DNA of 64,000 nucleotides from assembly GCF_019139815.1 (NCBI RefSeq), contig NZ_CP077079.1, positions 4,526,001 through 4,590,000 on the forward strand, read 5' to 3'. Below, piece by piece: positions 27,637 to 36,878 of this stretch (position 1 is the first letter of the stretch; each line of letters opens with the position of its first letter). The notes under the pieces were generated by a model, which saw nothing but the letters and a program-made list of their open reading frames with translations, ran no database searches and was not told where the DNA came from. Source of the stretch: Pseudomonas asgharzadehiana. Lineage in GTDB: Bacteria > Pseudomonadota > Gammaproteobacteria > Pseudomonadales > Pseudomonadaceae. A program made the translations under genes and the position numbers.

Positions 27637-28026
27637 TTATTGTGGAGCGATGGCATCCCAGCCGGTCTTGACTGTGATCAGCAGACGGGCGACTTCGTCG
27701 ATCATGTCGGCATCATTGACCTGATTAGCCTCTACCAAACGATTGCCCATGTAGTTATACAGCGCATCCAGACGCTGTATGGCTGCCGGATCTTCAGCTT
27801 TCTCCGGCTCCAGCCCATCGCGCAGGCCGGAAATAATTTCAATTGCCTTGCCCAGCATCAGCCCTTTTTGTGCAATATCACCGCGACTCAACGCCCCCTT
27901 GGCCTGCGCCATACGATCCAGACCGCCTTCCATCAGCATCTGCACCAGGCGATGCGGGCTGGCCTCGGAGACCTGAGCATGGGAATTGACCTTCTGGTAC
28001 TGGCGAAGGGCTCTCATCGGGTTCAT
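27637..28026 (-). CDS. fliS: FliS, flagellin export chaperone
   Basis: FliS binds the C-terminal D0 segment of flagellin and prevents early polymerisation. The 129-residue protein contains the family pattern ASPHRLVQMLMEGGLDRMAQAKGAL near residues 20-45 and the helical remainder to LLITVKTGWDAI. A sigma28-type promoter candidate lies in the 128-base gap separating it from fliD, so fliST may be expressed on its own as well as from flaG-fliD. Confidence 0.95.
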   Translation of the reverse strand: MNPMRALRQYQKVNSHAQVSEASPHRLVQMLMEGGLDRMAQAKGALSRGDIAQKGLMLGKAIEIISGLRDGLEPEKAEDPAAIQRLDALYNYMGNRLVEANQVNDADMIDEVARLLITVKTGWDAIAPQ

Positions 28027-28074
28027 GTTGCTACCTCGTTACTGGCGACAATCGAATAGGTTTGCTTAACCAGT

Positions 28075-28101
28075 TTTTCGACCGTGGCGGCTAAAACTTT
28101 A
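28075..28101 (-). promoter_or_regulatory. Candidate sigma28 (FliA) promoter of fliST
   Basis: On the minus strand TAAA, 15 bases, then GTCGAAAA. The -35 block is complete and the -10 block matches GCCGATAA at six of eight positions, with the correct spacing. It lies about 50 bases before the fliS start. Confidence 0.6.
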
Positions 28102-28154
28102 ATCCAGAACCACGCGCCAGGGCCCTGAAGCAGGGCCTGCCGGCGCACCGCCCA

Positions 28155-29522
28155 TCAGCTCGACTTCGGATTATTCAGCGAGTTGAGGGTGGTCATGATG
28201 CTGGAGCTGCTGGAGTTGATCTGCGCGATCATGGTGTCCATGGCGGTGTACTTGGCCGTCAGGGATTTTTGCAAAGCATCCATACGCCGTGTCAGGTCGT
28301 CCGTCTCTTTGGTCAAGTCGGTCAACTTGTTATTCAGATCAGTGGCACGGGTCGCCAGGGTGCCCGTGGTGCCCACGTAGCTGCTGGTCGCCTTGTTCAT
28401 GCGCGTGATCAAGCCAGTGTCGCCTGTGAACAGCTTGGCAATATCGCCAGCGCCCTTGACCACCGCCTTGTTCCACGCCGTATCGTCCAGGCTCAGCAGG
28501 CCGGTTTTCTGGTCAGTGGTGATCCCCATCTGCGCCAGGCTGGTCATGGTGCCCGCGCCGGAGCCGCTCACCAGTTCGGAACGCAGGCTGTTCACCAATT
28601 GACGCATCGAGGCATCGCCGGTCAACGCGCCTGCGGTGGTGGTCGAGGCGTCGCCGGTCGCGGTGACTTTGGTCTGGGTGTTGACGGCCGTCATCAGCGC
28701 GTTGTACGCGGTAACGAAGGACTGTACCGAGGTTTTCAGCGTGTCGGTGTTACTGGACACGGTGATAGTCGTCGGCTTGGCGATGTCGAATGTGTCCAAC
28801 AGATCCAGGGTCACGCCACTGATGGCATTCGTGATCTTGTTGCTGGTGGATGACATGGCAACGCCATCAATGGAGTATTTGGCGTTAGTCGGCGCCGCAC
28901 CCTTGTCATAACCGACAGCCAGTTGCGAGTCGCCTGTCAGGGTGATGTCGGTGCCTTCACCCATATTGGTCGAGGTCAACACGAGGCGCGCGCCGTTGGA
29001 GTCACTCAGCACGTTGGCGCTGATGCCCTGGGACGAGAACTGGGCATTGATGGACTCGCGCACCTGCTGCAAGGTCGCGCCGCCCGGAATCACCACGTCG
29101 TAGCTCTTGCCCGACTGGTTGATGGTCAGCGTCTGGTCTTCGTCCGTGCTGTTGGCCTTGCCCGATGCGCCGTCCGCATTGACGGCTGTAGTGACTTTCG
29201 AGGCCGTGGCTAGGCTGGCAATTTCCAATCGGTATTTGCCGCTGGACGCACCGTCAGTCAGGGTGACCTTAGCGTTTTTCTCTTCCGAAGAAGTCGCCGC
29301 CAGACCGTTGAAGGCCGAGGCATTGTTCAACTTGGTGATCGCCGCCTGGTAGGCTTCCAGCGCCGTCTTGACCGAACCAACCGCAGACAGCTGCACGGTG
29401 GCCTTTTTCTGCTCGCTGGTGATCTGAGCTTGCTTGGGTGCCTGTTCAGCCCCCACCAATGCCTTGACGATAGCCTGGGTGTCATAGCCCGAACCTGGGC
29501 CGGAAATCGTTGAACTAGCCAT
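28155..29522 (-). CDS. fliD: FliD, filament cap protein
   Basis: FliD forms the cap under which flagellin subunits fold at the filament tip, and is an adhesin in some pseudomonads. The 455-residue protein has the conserved N-terminal helical D0 (SGYDTQAIVKALVGAEQAPK), Thr/Ser/Ala-rich middle domains, and a C-terminal coiled coil (ATDLNNKLTDLTKETDDLTR). ATG 29522 is preceded by AGGAG at 8 bases; the frame continues 20 codons upstream with no similarity. It follows flaG by 83 bases. Confidence 0.95.
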   Translation of the reverse strand: MASSTISGPGSGYDTQAIVKALVGAEQAPKQAQITSEQKKATVQLSAVGSVKTALEAYQAAITKLNNASAFNGLAATSSEEKNAKVTLTDGASSGKYRLEIASLATASKVTTAVNADGASGKANSTDEDQTLTINQSGKSYDVVIPGGATLQQVRESINAQFSSQGISANVLSDSNGARLVLTSTNMGEGTDITLTGDSQLAVGYDKGAAPTNAKYSIDGVAMSSTSNKITNAISGVTLDLLDTFDIAKPTTITVSSNTDTLKTSVQSFVTAYNALMTAVNTQTKVTATGDASTTTAGALTGDASMRQLVNSLRSELVSGSGAGTMTSLAQMGITTDQKTGLLSLDDTAWNKAVVKGAGDIAKLFTGDTGLITRMNKATSSYVGTTGTLATRATDLNNKLTDLTKETDDLTRRMDALQKSLTAKYTAMDTMIAQINSSSSSIMTTLNSLNNPKSS

Positions 29523-29605
29523 TTGCCATTCTCCTTGTTCTGCAGCGGCCGTTTTTTTGGCGCGAGCGCGCCCTGACCGCAATCAGAAACATGTTTCGTG
29601 CCAAC

Positions 29606-29953
29606 TCAAGCCTTGCTGTCAAACAACAGGCTGCTGGCATCGCTCAGGTTCTGCGCCAACTTCAGCGCAGTTTCCGATGGAATCTGTCGAATTACTTCAC
29701 CACTGTCAGTGGCGATCACCTTGACGACCACTTTGCCGGTGGAGTCATCGATGGAAAAATCCAGGTTGCGCTGTGAAGCCTGCACAAACTCACGTATATC
29801 GGTTACCGCTTTTTCCAGCGCAACGCGCTGTGGCTCTTCGCCTTGGACTGGCTCAATGCTGGCTGCAGGCTTGGCCTGAGCGACCACGGGTGTGGCGCTG
29901 GGCTGGACTGTGCCAGAGAGGTAAGGCGTGTTCAGCTTGATGCTCATGTCCAT
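29606..29953 (-). CDS. flaG: FlaG family protein
   Basis: FlaG is a small protein found between fliC and fliD in polar flagellates; its loss lengthens filaments in P. fluorescens and related species. The 115-residue protein has a disordered N-terminal part and the conserved C-terminal FlaG domain (LDFSIDDSTGKVVVKVIATD then GEVIRQIPSETALKLAQNL). ATG 29953 has GGAGG seven bases upstream. A terminator lies between it and fliC, so its transcription is by read-through or a promoter that I cannot see. Confidence 0.92.
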   Translation of the reverse strand: MDMSIKLNTPYLSGTVQPSATPVVAQAKPAASIEPVQGEEPQRVALEKAVTDIREFVQASQRNLDFSIDDSTGKVVVKVIATDSGEVIRQIPSETALKLAQNLSDASSLLFDSKA

Positions 29954-29970
29954 GTCACCACCTCCAAACT

Positions 29971-30011
29971 GAAAAAACGGAAGGGCACGTTGTTAAACGC
30001 ACCCTCCCGTT
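29971..30011 (-). terminator. Terminator of fliC
   Basis: As RNA from the minus strand, the arms 30011-29998 and 29989-29976 pair along 14 positions (including G-U pairs) around an 8-base loop and are followed by six U. It begins 20 bases after the flagellin stop codon. Confidence 0.85.
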
Positions 30012-30030
30012 ATTTAACCGCTACCGCCTA

Positions 30031-31731
30031 TTACTGAAGCAGCTTCAGAACAGAGGATGGCAGTTGGTTGGCCTGGGACAGGATCGCAGTGGAAGCCTGT
30101 TGCAGGGTTTGTTGCTTGGTCAGTTCAGCAGCTTCAGAAGCAAAGTCAGCGTCTTCTACGCGGCCTTTGGCAGCGGAGGAGTTCTGCGAAATGCTCTGCA
30201 GGTTGGCCACGGTGCTGGCGAAGCGGTTTTGTACGGCACCCAGCTGCGAACGCTGGCTGTCGATCTGCTGCATGGCGTCGTCCAGAGCCTGGATAGCCTG
30301 CTGCGAAGAAGCGGCAGTCAGGATGTTCAGGTCGGAAACGGTGGTTTCCATGGTCACAGCAGCCTTGGTGCCGGCAGCAGCGACAGTGGTCAGACCCAGT
30401 GCAGCCAGGCCAGTACCTGCGCTGCCGTCTTTAACGGTAATGTCTTTGTCAGCGAACAAGTTCAGAGTGCCGTCAGCGTTTTTGCTGGCTTGAACACCGG
30501 TGCTGGCGCTGTTGATCGAAGAAACGATCGCGTCAGCGGTATCGCCTTTCTTGAACTTGACTTCAACACCGTTGAGGCTGATCGAGGTATCTGCGGTCAA
30601 CTTGGCCTGAGTAGTACCGGCGGACAGACCCAACTGCGACAGAGAACCGCTGGTGTTGTTGGCCAGCTTGATGTCAGCGCCCTGACCAGAGGTCACCTGG
30701 AAACGACCGTTGGTGAACGATGCAGTACCACCAGTACCGGCAGCGGTTGTCAGGCTTGTTACGACGCTGGCGATGGTAGCGTTCGCAGCCCAAGTCACGT
30801 TGTTGCCATTTACAGAAACCGAACCGGCAGCAGCCAGAGTGGTCGGGGTAGCGGCAGCGGTAGTACCAGCTGTCATGCCCAGAGCGGTAGGACCGGTAGC
30901 TGGGGTGGCACCAATGGTGATTGCACTGCTGGAAGACAGAGAGACAATGCCTGCAGCGGTTGTGCTTGCGGTAACGCCAGTGGTTGCTGTTTGTGCGTTG
31001 ATAGCGGCGACAGCAGCGGTACCAGCAGCTGCACCAGCAGCAACTGCACCAGTGGCCAGAGTGATTGAAGTACCGTTAATGGTAATTGCATCACCAGCAG
31101 CAAGTGCAGTCGCAGCGGCGGAACCTGTAACAGTTGCCTTATCGCCAACAACCGAACCAGTAGCGGTAGCAGCTAGGCCAGTCATTGCAGCGCCGTTTAC
31201 GGCAGCTTCTTTGTAGTTGCCTTTCAGAGCGGTAGAGCTGATATCGGTCATACCGAACGAGATAGTCTCGTTGGCGTTGGCGCCGATCTGGAATGCTACG
31301 TTGTTGAACGAGCCGTCCAGCAGGTTACGACCACCGAAGGTGGTGGTGCTGGCGATACGGTTCAGCTCGCCCACTTTAGCGGTGAATTCTTGCTGCAGGG
31401 AAACACGGTCAGCGTCGCTTTTATCACCGTTCGCCGCTTGCAGGGCGAGTTCACGCAGACGCTGCAGGGTGTTGGTGGATTCTTGCATCGCGCCTTCAGC
31501 GGTCTGGGCAATCGACACGCCGTTGTTGGCGTTGGAGATTGCAACGTTCAGGCCTTTGACCTGGTTGTTCAGACGGTTGGCGATCTGCATGCCGGCAGCG
31601 TCGTCTTTGGCGCTGTTGATTTTCAGGCCGGAGGACAGACGGTTCATCGACTGGCTCAGAGCGTCGGAAGCTTTGTTCAGGTTCTTCTGGACACCCAGGG
31701 AAGTGATGTTGGTGTTTACTGATAATGCCAT
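30031..31731 (-). CDS. fliC: Flagellin FliC
   Basis: The filament subunit, 566 residues. The N-terminal D0/D1 (1-170, [20 protein letters not shown]) and C-terminal D1/D0 (460-566, ending [10 protein letters not shown]) are highly conserved. The middle (about 180-455) is Ala/Thr/Ser-rich and variable, and in my reading holds three divergent repeats of about 65-75 residues resembling the flagellin hook-IN motif (216-290, 304-372, 383-448). Many Ser/Thr could be O-glycosylated, and a KAS III gene lies directly upstream. It is expressed from a sigma28-type site at 31812-31838 and stopped by a strong terminator. Confidence 0.98.
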   Translation of the reverse strand: MALSVNTNITSLGVQKNLNKASDALSQSMNRLSSGLKINSAKDDAAGMQIANRLNNQVKGLNVAISNANNGVSIAQTAEGAMQESTNTLQRLRELALQAANGDKSDADRVSLQQEFTAKVGELNRIASTTTFGGRNLLDGSFNNVAFQIGANANETISFGMTDISSTALKGNYKEAAVNGAAMTGLAATATGSVVGDKATVTGSAAATALAAGDAITINGTSITLATGAVAAGAAAGTAAVAAINAQTATTGVTASTTAAGIVSLSSSSAITIGATPATGPTALGMTAGTTAAATPTTLAAAGSVSVNGNNVTWAANATIASVVTSLTTAAGTGGTASFTNGRFQVTSGQGADIKLANNTSGSLSQLGLSAGTTQAKLTADTSISLNGVEVKFKKGDTADAIVSSINSASTGVQASKNADGTLNLFADKDITVKDGSAGTGLAALGLTTVAAAGTKAAVTMETTVSDLNILTAASSQQAIQALDDAMQQIDSQRSQLGAVQNRFASTVANLQSISQNSSAAKGRVEDADFASEAAELTKQQTLQQASTAILSQANQLPSSVLKLLQ

Positions 31732-31811
31732 GACGAAATCCTCGTTGATTGGATGCTGCGGCTTCCGGCCCTGGCAACCGCCGGGTGTGGCCTAGAGAAC
31801 CTACGTAATAG

Positions 31812-31838
31812 TTATCGTCGTGGTAGCCGGTTGCTTGA
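31812..31838 (-). promoter_or_regulatory. Sigma28 (FliA) promoter of fliC
   Basis: The minus strand has TCAAG, then 14 bases, then GACGATAA, one base from the GCCGATAA -10 consensus. Transcription would begin near 31805, giving a leader of about 75 bases before the flagellin ATG at 31731. Confidence 0.75.
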
Positions 31839-31940
31839 GGGTTTTTTTGATTTTTTTTACTGGCGCGGTGCCACCCCTTGTAATTCAAGGGTTTAGACCC
31901 CCGCAAACACCCACTTTTACGGGCTTTTTTGGCGCCAAAT

Positions 31941-31975
31941 AAAAAACGCCGATGATCTTTTGATCATCGGCGTTT
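31941..31975 (-). terminator. Terminator of the KAS III gene
   Basis: A perfect 14-base stem (AAACGCCGATGATC) with a 4-base AAAA/TTTT loop, followed on the minus strand by a T run. It lies 30-60 bases after the stop of the KAS III gene and separates it from fliC. Confidence 0.9.
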
Positions 31976-32006
31976 GCTTTTGCGGTGAACGCGGTCTACG
32001 GCAGCC

Positions 32007-32936
32007 TCACGGACGATAAAGAATCGCCGACCCCCACGACAACCCCACACCAAAACCACTGACTGCCACGCGTTTCCAGGTGGCATCCATCACGTGCTTT
32101 TCCAGCAGCAACGGAATGCTCGACGACACGGTGTTACCGGTCTCGACCATGTCCTTGATGAACTTGTCCACCGGTGCATCTTCGAAACGGCGCGCCACGG
32201 CGTCGACAATCGCCGCGCTGCCCTGGTGAATACAGAACGCATCGATCTCATCGGCCTTGAGGTCAGACTCGTTGAGCAGCTCGTGCAGATGCGCCGGCAC
32301 CTTGAGCAAGGCGAAGTTGAAGACCTGGCGGCCGTTCATGAAGAACACGCCGTCGCTGACCTTCAAGTGCGGCGCGCCTGAACCGTCGGTGCCGAACTTG
32401 GCCTTGCCGAGCTGCCAGAAGGCGTCTTCGCCCATCCAGGTGGCGGTGGCGGCATCGCCAAACAGCATAGTGGTGTTGCGGTCTTCCGGGTCGACGATCT
32501 TGGAGTACGGGTCGGCGGTGACCAGCAGGCCGTTTTTCAGGCCGGCGGCTTCCATGAAGCCCTTCATCGCGTAGATGCCGTAGACATAACCGGAGCAGCC
32601 CAGGGAAATATCAAACGCGGCAACGTGGGTCGGCAGGCCCAGTTTGTCCTGGACGATGGCCGCTGTGTGGGGCAAGCCCTCTTCATCACCGTTCTGGGTG
32701 ACGACGATCAGCGCGTCAATCGATTCGCGCTTCAAATCCGGGTTGTTGGCAAACAAAGCGTTGACCGCCTCGACACACAGATCGGAGGTTTCCTGCGCAG
32801 CTGCCTTGCGCGGCAGGAACGCGGAACCGATCTTGCCGATGATGAATTCTTCATCCTTGGCGAATTTGGCACCCTGGGCGTAGTTATCGATCCCGTCTAC
32901 CGGCACGTAACTGGCGATGCTTTTTATGCCAATCAT
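32007..32936 (-). CDS. Ketoacyl-ACP synthase III-like protein of the flagellin region
   Basis: A 309-residue FabH-fold condensing enzyme. The Cys-His-Asn triad is complete: Cys114 in SLGCSGYVYG, His237 in CIHQGS, Asn268 in ETGNTVSSS. The usual HQAN of FabH reads HQGS here, so this is not the housekeeping FabH. In P. syringae a similar gene (orf3/ksIII) belongs to the flagellin glycosylation island and is thought to help make the acyl side chain of the viosamine glycan. That points to an acylation step in flagellin sugar modification, but no glycosyltransferase or sugar synthesis gene lies next to it here. It has its own terminator and 279 bases of upstream space. Confidence 0.85.
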   Translation of the reverse strand: MIGIKSIASYVPVDGIDNYAQGAKFAKDEEFIIGKIGSAFLPRKAAAQETSDLCVEAVNALFANNPDLKRESIDALIVVTQNGDEEGLPHTAAIVQDKLGLPTHVAAFDISLGCSGYVYGIYAMKGFMEAAGLKNGLLVTADPYSKIVDPEDRNTTMLFGDAATATWMGEDAFWQLGKAKFGTDGSGAPHLKVSDGVFFMNGRQVFNFALLKVPAHLHELLNESDLKADEIDAFCIHQGSAAIVDAVARRFEDAPVDKFIKDMVETGNTVSSSIPLLLEKHVMDATWKRVAVSGFGVGLSWGSAILYRP

Positions 32937-33166
32937 TGTGGCTTCCCAATACTAAATAGCTGGAGAACACCCCTCGGGCTACGCCTGGAGTGCTGACAAT
33001 AAAGGGGATAACCCCGTAACAATCTCACTGAAAGCCGCCCCGCAAGGACCCTGTGACGACTTATCCTTTTCACACGATACAGTGAAGATGCGCTTTATGA
33101 CTCACAGGTCACCTAATTGTGTGTGGTTTATGCAAAACCTTCAAACAATTAAGCCGCGAAAACGAC

Positions 33167-33198
33167 AATGGCCCAGCCTGTTTCCAGGCTGGGCCATT
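33167..33198 (-). terminator. Terminator of the flgF-flgL operon
   Basis: Arms of 14 bases (AATGGCCCAGCCTG and its exact complement) around a 4-base loop, 18 bases after the flgL stop. On the minus strand it is followed by GTCGTTTTC, a short T-rich stretch. The remaining bases up to the KAS III gene (32937-33166) contain no gene that I can support. Confidence 0.82.
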
Positions 33199-33215
33199 GC
33201 ATGACAGAGCGCCGA

Positions 33216-34808
33216 TCACATCTTGTTGAACAGGCTCAACTGCGAGATTTTCACGAACGCCAGCTGCGACGCCTGCAGCATGGTTTGTTGCAGGCTGAGG
33301 TTGATGGCGGCTTCGGCGAAGTCGACATTGCCCAACGAATTCATGGTGGTGGTGTTGGCCAGGCTGAGGCTGGTGTTTTCCTGCACCTGAATATCCAGGG
33401 TATTGAGGCGCGCACCGATGCCCCCGCGGATCTGGTCGACCTGACTGTAGGCATTGGTCAGGTTACCGATGGACCTGGCCACCACATCCTTGAGTTCCTT
33501 TTGCGCTGCCGGGTTGCCATCCGACGGTGTCTCCAGGGTTTTACGCAGACGCCCCAGGGTATCGAGCACATTTTCATTCTTGTTGCTGGTGGCACCGACC
33601 AGGAACTGGTCACCGTCTTGCGGGTCGGCACTCACGCCCAGCGTGACGCCCGCCACTGTGATTGAGGTGGCACCGGCGGCGAGTGTATCGCTGGCAATCG
33701 CTTTGCTGTCGGCAGTGTATGGCTGGGCATAGACACTGTAAGCCCCCGCCGCGCCAAACTTGACCACCATGCCGGAGTTGGGAAAGGTACTCGAATAGGC
33801 CGCCGGATCGGTCACTGCGCCGCCCGTCAACTGCGCCGTGCTCGGGTTGCTCGGCGTACGGGATACGCTGAACGAGTCTGGCTTGATCGAGAGGCTGAAC
33901 TCACGTCCCGCGACCACGGCGTCCGACGGCGCGCCCGGCAATACGCCTTTGCCCAGGTTCAAGCCGATATCGAACTTGACCCCACGCAGGTTGATGGTGG
34001 AAGCCCCTTCCTTGGTGGAATCGAAGGTGCCATTGCCCGGGATCTCGGCGGTGATGTCCTGGCCGGCGGCGTCCTGGACGGTGTACTGCGTACTGCTGAC
34101 AAACGTCAGCTTATACGGTTGGCCGTCGGCAAATTTAACGCTGGTGGTGCCTGAAGCGATCAGGCCCGCCGACACGGTGACTTTACCGTCATCCACATCC
34201 ACAAGCGGGTTCGGCAGCACGCGCGTGGCTTGCGTACGCCCGGTGTTGGCGGCCGTCTCAAGCATGCTCTTGGCGGTATCACCCATCGAAATCGACAAGT
34301 TCTCTGCCACTTTCAGGGTCAGCGGAGTGTCGTCGCCCTTATACGTGTAGGTGCCGTCGTTGTTGCGCGAATACGGCGGGGTATCGGTCTTGCTTCCGGA
34401 AAACAGGTAATTGCCGCTGGCGTCCTTGGTGTTGAGCAGGCCCATGATCTGGTCTTCAAGGGAACCGACCTCAGCTGCAATCGACTTGCGGTCGGCGTCA
34501 CTGATACCCACGTTACCCGCCTTCAGGGCCAACTCACTGGCCTTCTGCACAGCGATATTGATGTTTTCCAGCACGCTGTCTTCGGTACTCAATGAATTTT
34601 TCAGCGTGTCGATATTGCCATTGAACTGCGCCAGCATATCTTTCTGCTGTTGCAGCATCAGCAACCGCGCCGCCGCCACCGGATCATCCGCCGCCGTTTG
34701 CACGCGCACGCCGCTGCTGGCCTGATCCTGGGCCTTCACCACGCTGGAATAATTCTGCTGGTAGTTGGCGGAGCTGGTTTCGAAATATTGCTGTGTAGAA
34801 ATACGCAT
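33216..34808 (-). CDS. flgL: FlgL, hook-filament junction protein (HAP3)
   Basis: FlgL is the distal of the two junction proteins between hook and filament. The N-terminal flagellin-like domain (MRISTQQYFETS, then SSGVRVQTAADDPVAAARLL) and the C-terminal one (MNSLGNVDFAEAAINLSLQQ) are clear. The 530-residue length is well above that of the enterobacterial protein (about 317); the extra sequence forms a central Thr/Ser/Gly-rich domain from about residue 170 to 400. ATG 34808 is used; six more codons upstream overlap the end of flgK. It follows flgK by 14 bases. Confidence 0.95.
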   Translation of the reverse strand: MRISTQQYFETSSANYQQNYSSVVKAQDQASSGVRVQTAADDPVAAARLLMLQQQKDMLAQFNGNIDTLKNSLSTEDSVLENINIAVQKASELALKAGNVGISDADRKSIAAEVGSLEDQIMGLLNTKDASGNYLFSGSKTDTPPYSRNNDGTYTYKGDDTPLTLKVAENLSISMGDTAKSMLETAANTGRTQATRVLPNPLVDVDDGKVTVSAGLIASGTTSVKFADGQPYKLTFVSSTQYTVQDAAGQDITAEIPGNGTFDSTKEGASTINLRGVKFDIGLNLGKGVLPGAPSDAVVAGREFSLSIKPDSFSVSRTPSNPSTAQLTGGAVTDPAAYSSTFPNSGMVVKFGAAGAYSVYAQPYTADSKAIASDTLAAGATSITVAGVTLGVSADPQDGDQFLVGATSNKNENVLDTLGRLRKTLETPSDGNPAAQKELKDVVARSIGNLTNAYSQVDQIRGGIGARLNTLDIQVQENTSLSLANTTTMNSLGNVDFAEAAINLSLQQTMLQASQLAFVKISQLSLFNKM

Positions 34809-34822
34809 CTTCCCAGGCTCCC

Positions 34823-36868
34823 TCAAAGGCTATTGATCAATGTGGTGAAGGTTTCTTGCGCAGCCTTAATGATCTGTGACGATGCGGTGTAGTACTGCTG
34901 GAACTTGATCATGTCGCCCGCCTCGTCATCCAGGTTGACCCCGGACACCGAGTTACGCGCGGCTTTGTTGGCTGCCAGCAACGCCCCTGTCGCGGAAACA
35001 TCAACGCCAGACTGGTTCGCCTTGGCACCCACCTGGGAAACCAGGCGGCTGTTGGCGCCGGTCAGGCTCACCCCCACGTTACCGTCGCCCAGGCCGACCG
35101 TGGCCTTGGTCTGCAGATCGAGCAACTGCTGAGCGTTACGGCCATCGGATTTGCCGCCACTGTTGAACGAAAAGGTCGTGCTGTCACCACCCGCCGGCGA
35201 ACCGTTGATGGTGGTGTCGAATTTGAAACCGGACCCCGGGATCACGGCGCCAGTGGCGTCCAGTTCGGGCACATTCACGGTGATCTTGTTGCCCTGCCCC
35301 GGAATGATGGTGCCGGTACCCAGCGGTTTGCCCTGGGCATTGCTGATCGTGTACGACTGCGTGCCATCCGCCGCCGGCTTGTCGAAGACCATTTTTACCG
35401 GCATCAGCGCTTTGATATCCGTACGCAACTGCGCAGTCGCAGCGCCCCCGTGGATATCCAGCGGCACGGTCAACGACGGCTGGGTAAACGTGCCCGTGCC
35501 AGCGTTGGTCTTGCCACTTTCGCCAATCAGCGGCCCGGCAAACGCGAGCTTGTTGGCATCGACCATATCCACTCCGATGGCGCTGGCCCCGGTGGCGGTT
35601 GGACTGACCTTGAAGCTGTCCGGGTAGCTCATGGTGCCCTTACCATCGAGCGCCAGAGTGAAGCCGTCCATCGGCACCTGGTTCGCGGCCGTGATGTCGA
35701 AGGTGCCCATGGCCTTACCGTCGGAGCGCAGCACCGTCACCATGTTCGGGTTGGCCTGGTCGCTGAAGGTGACCTTGTAGTCGAATGTCGTGAGCTTACT
35801 GCTGTCGGTGATCGTCACGTTCAGGTTGCTTGCCGTCGCGCTGTTACCCGACGCGCCCTGGCTGCGTGAAGCGATGGCCGTGGCACTGTTGATGTCCTTG
35901 AACAGCGAGGTGCCGAATTCACCGTTCAGGTCCAGGCCCTGGCCCAGCTGATTGTTGACGGTGTCCGCGGTGGCCACGGCCAGACGGCCCAGCTCATTGA
36001 TGGCGGGCATCAACGCATCGCTGCGATAACGCAACAGGCCACCAATGCTGCCGCCGGTGACGACCGAACCGAGGTCCAGGGTGGTGCCGCTGACATTCAA
36101 CTGAATGGTGTATTGGCTGTTATCGCTTTTGCTCGGCACCGCCGAAATAGTGTTGGAAATACCGCCTTCCACCAGCGACTGCCCGGTACCGGTGTTAATG
36201 CTGAACTGGCCGTTCTTTTCCGTCGCCGTCACGCCGATCAGCTCGTTGAGCGCACGCACGGCCTCGTTGCGCGAGTCCAGCAGGTTAGCCGGTGGGCTGC
36301 TGGCCGAACCCTGGGCCTGTTTGATCTGCTTGTTGAGCGAAGCGATCGAAGACGTCAGTTGGTTGACCTGATCGCTCATCGTGCTCAACTGGCTATTGAT
36401 GGTTTCTTTTTGCTGGGTCAGTTGCGTCGACAGCGAGTTGAAGCGATTGGTCAGGGTCTGGGCATTGGCAACCAGCAACTGCCGGGCCGAAAGATCATTG
36501 GGGTTCGAAGACGCCGTCTGCAACGTTGCGAAAAACGTGCTGAGGACCGACGACATGCCCGTGGTGCGATCCGACAACAGCTTGTCCACGCTGCTGACCT
36601 GACCCAGGTACGCATTGGCATCGGCACTCAGCGAGGTACTGTTCTGATACGCGGCATCGAGGTACTCGTTGTACACCCGGCGCACATCCGCCAGGGTCGT
36701 ACCGCTGCCGATAAACACACCGCCGAACTGGTTCGACGCATTGGCGGTCTGACTGCTCTGCTGGCGCGAATAGCCCGGCGTATTAACGTTGGCGATGTTG
36801 TTACTCAAGACCGACAACGATCCTTGAGCGGCGTTAAGACCCGACATCCCGATATTGAGCAAACTCAT
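34823..36868 (-). CDS. flgK: FlgK, hook-filament junction protein (HAP1)
   Basis: A 681-residue junction protein placed between hook and FlgL. It has the N-terminal rod/hook motif (LLNIGMSGLNAAQGSLSVLS followed by NNIANVNTPGYSRQQ), a long coiled-coil region (QLTQQKETINSQLSTMSDQV), a variable middle, and the C-terminal SGVNLDDEAGDMIKFQQYY motif. It is located 10 bases after flgJ and 14 before flgL. Confidence 0.96.
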   Translation of the reverse strand: MSLLNIGMSGLNAAQGSLSVLSNNIANVNTPGYSRQQSSQTANASNQFGGVFIGSGTTLADVRRVYNEYLDAAYQNSTSLSADANAYLGQVSSVDKLLSDRTTGMSSVLSTFFATLQTASSNPNDLSARQLLVANAQTLTNRFNSLSTQLTQQKETINSQLSTMSDQVNQLTSSIASLNKQIKQAQGSASSPPANLLDSRNEAVRALNELIGVTATEKNGQFSINTGTGQSLVEGGISNTISAVPSKSDNSQYTIQLNVSGTTLDLGSVVTGGSIGGLLRYRSDALMPAINELGRLAVATADTVNNQLGQGLDLNGEFGTSLFKDINSATAIASRSQGASGNSATASNLNVTITDSSKLTTFDYKVTFSDQANPNMVTVLRSDGKAMGTFDITAANQVPMDGFTLALDGKGTMSYPDSFKVSPTATGASAIGVDMVDANKLAFAGPLIGESGKTNAGTGTFTQPSLTVPLDIHGGAATAQLRTDIKALMPVKMVFDKPAADGTQSYTISNAQGKPLGTGTIIPGQGNKITVNVPELDATGAVIPGSGFKFDTTINGSPAGGDSTTFSFNSGGKSDGRNAQQLLDLQTKATVGLGDGNVGVSLTGANSRLVSQVGAKANQSGVDVSATGALLAANKAARNSVSGVNLDDEAGDMIKFQQYYTASSQIIKAAQETFTTLINSL

Positions 36869-36878
36869 GGTTCAGACC

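Noticed and set aside
31855..31880. A TGGCAC block upstream of fliC as a sigma54 promoter
   Set aside because: The -12 element TTGC is missing at the required distance; the sigma28 site nearby is the better explanation.
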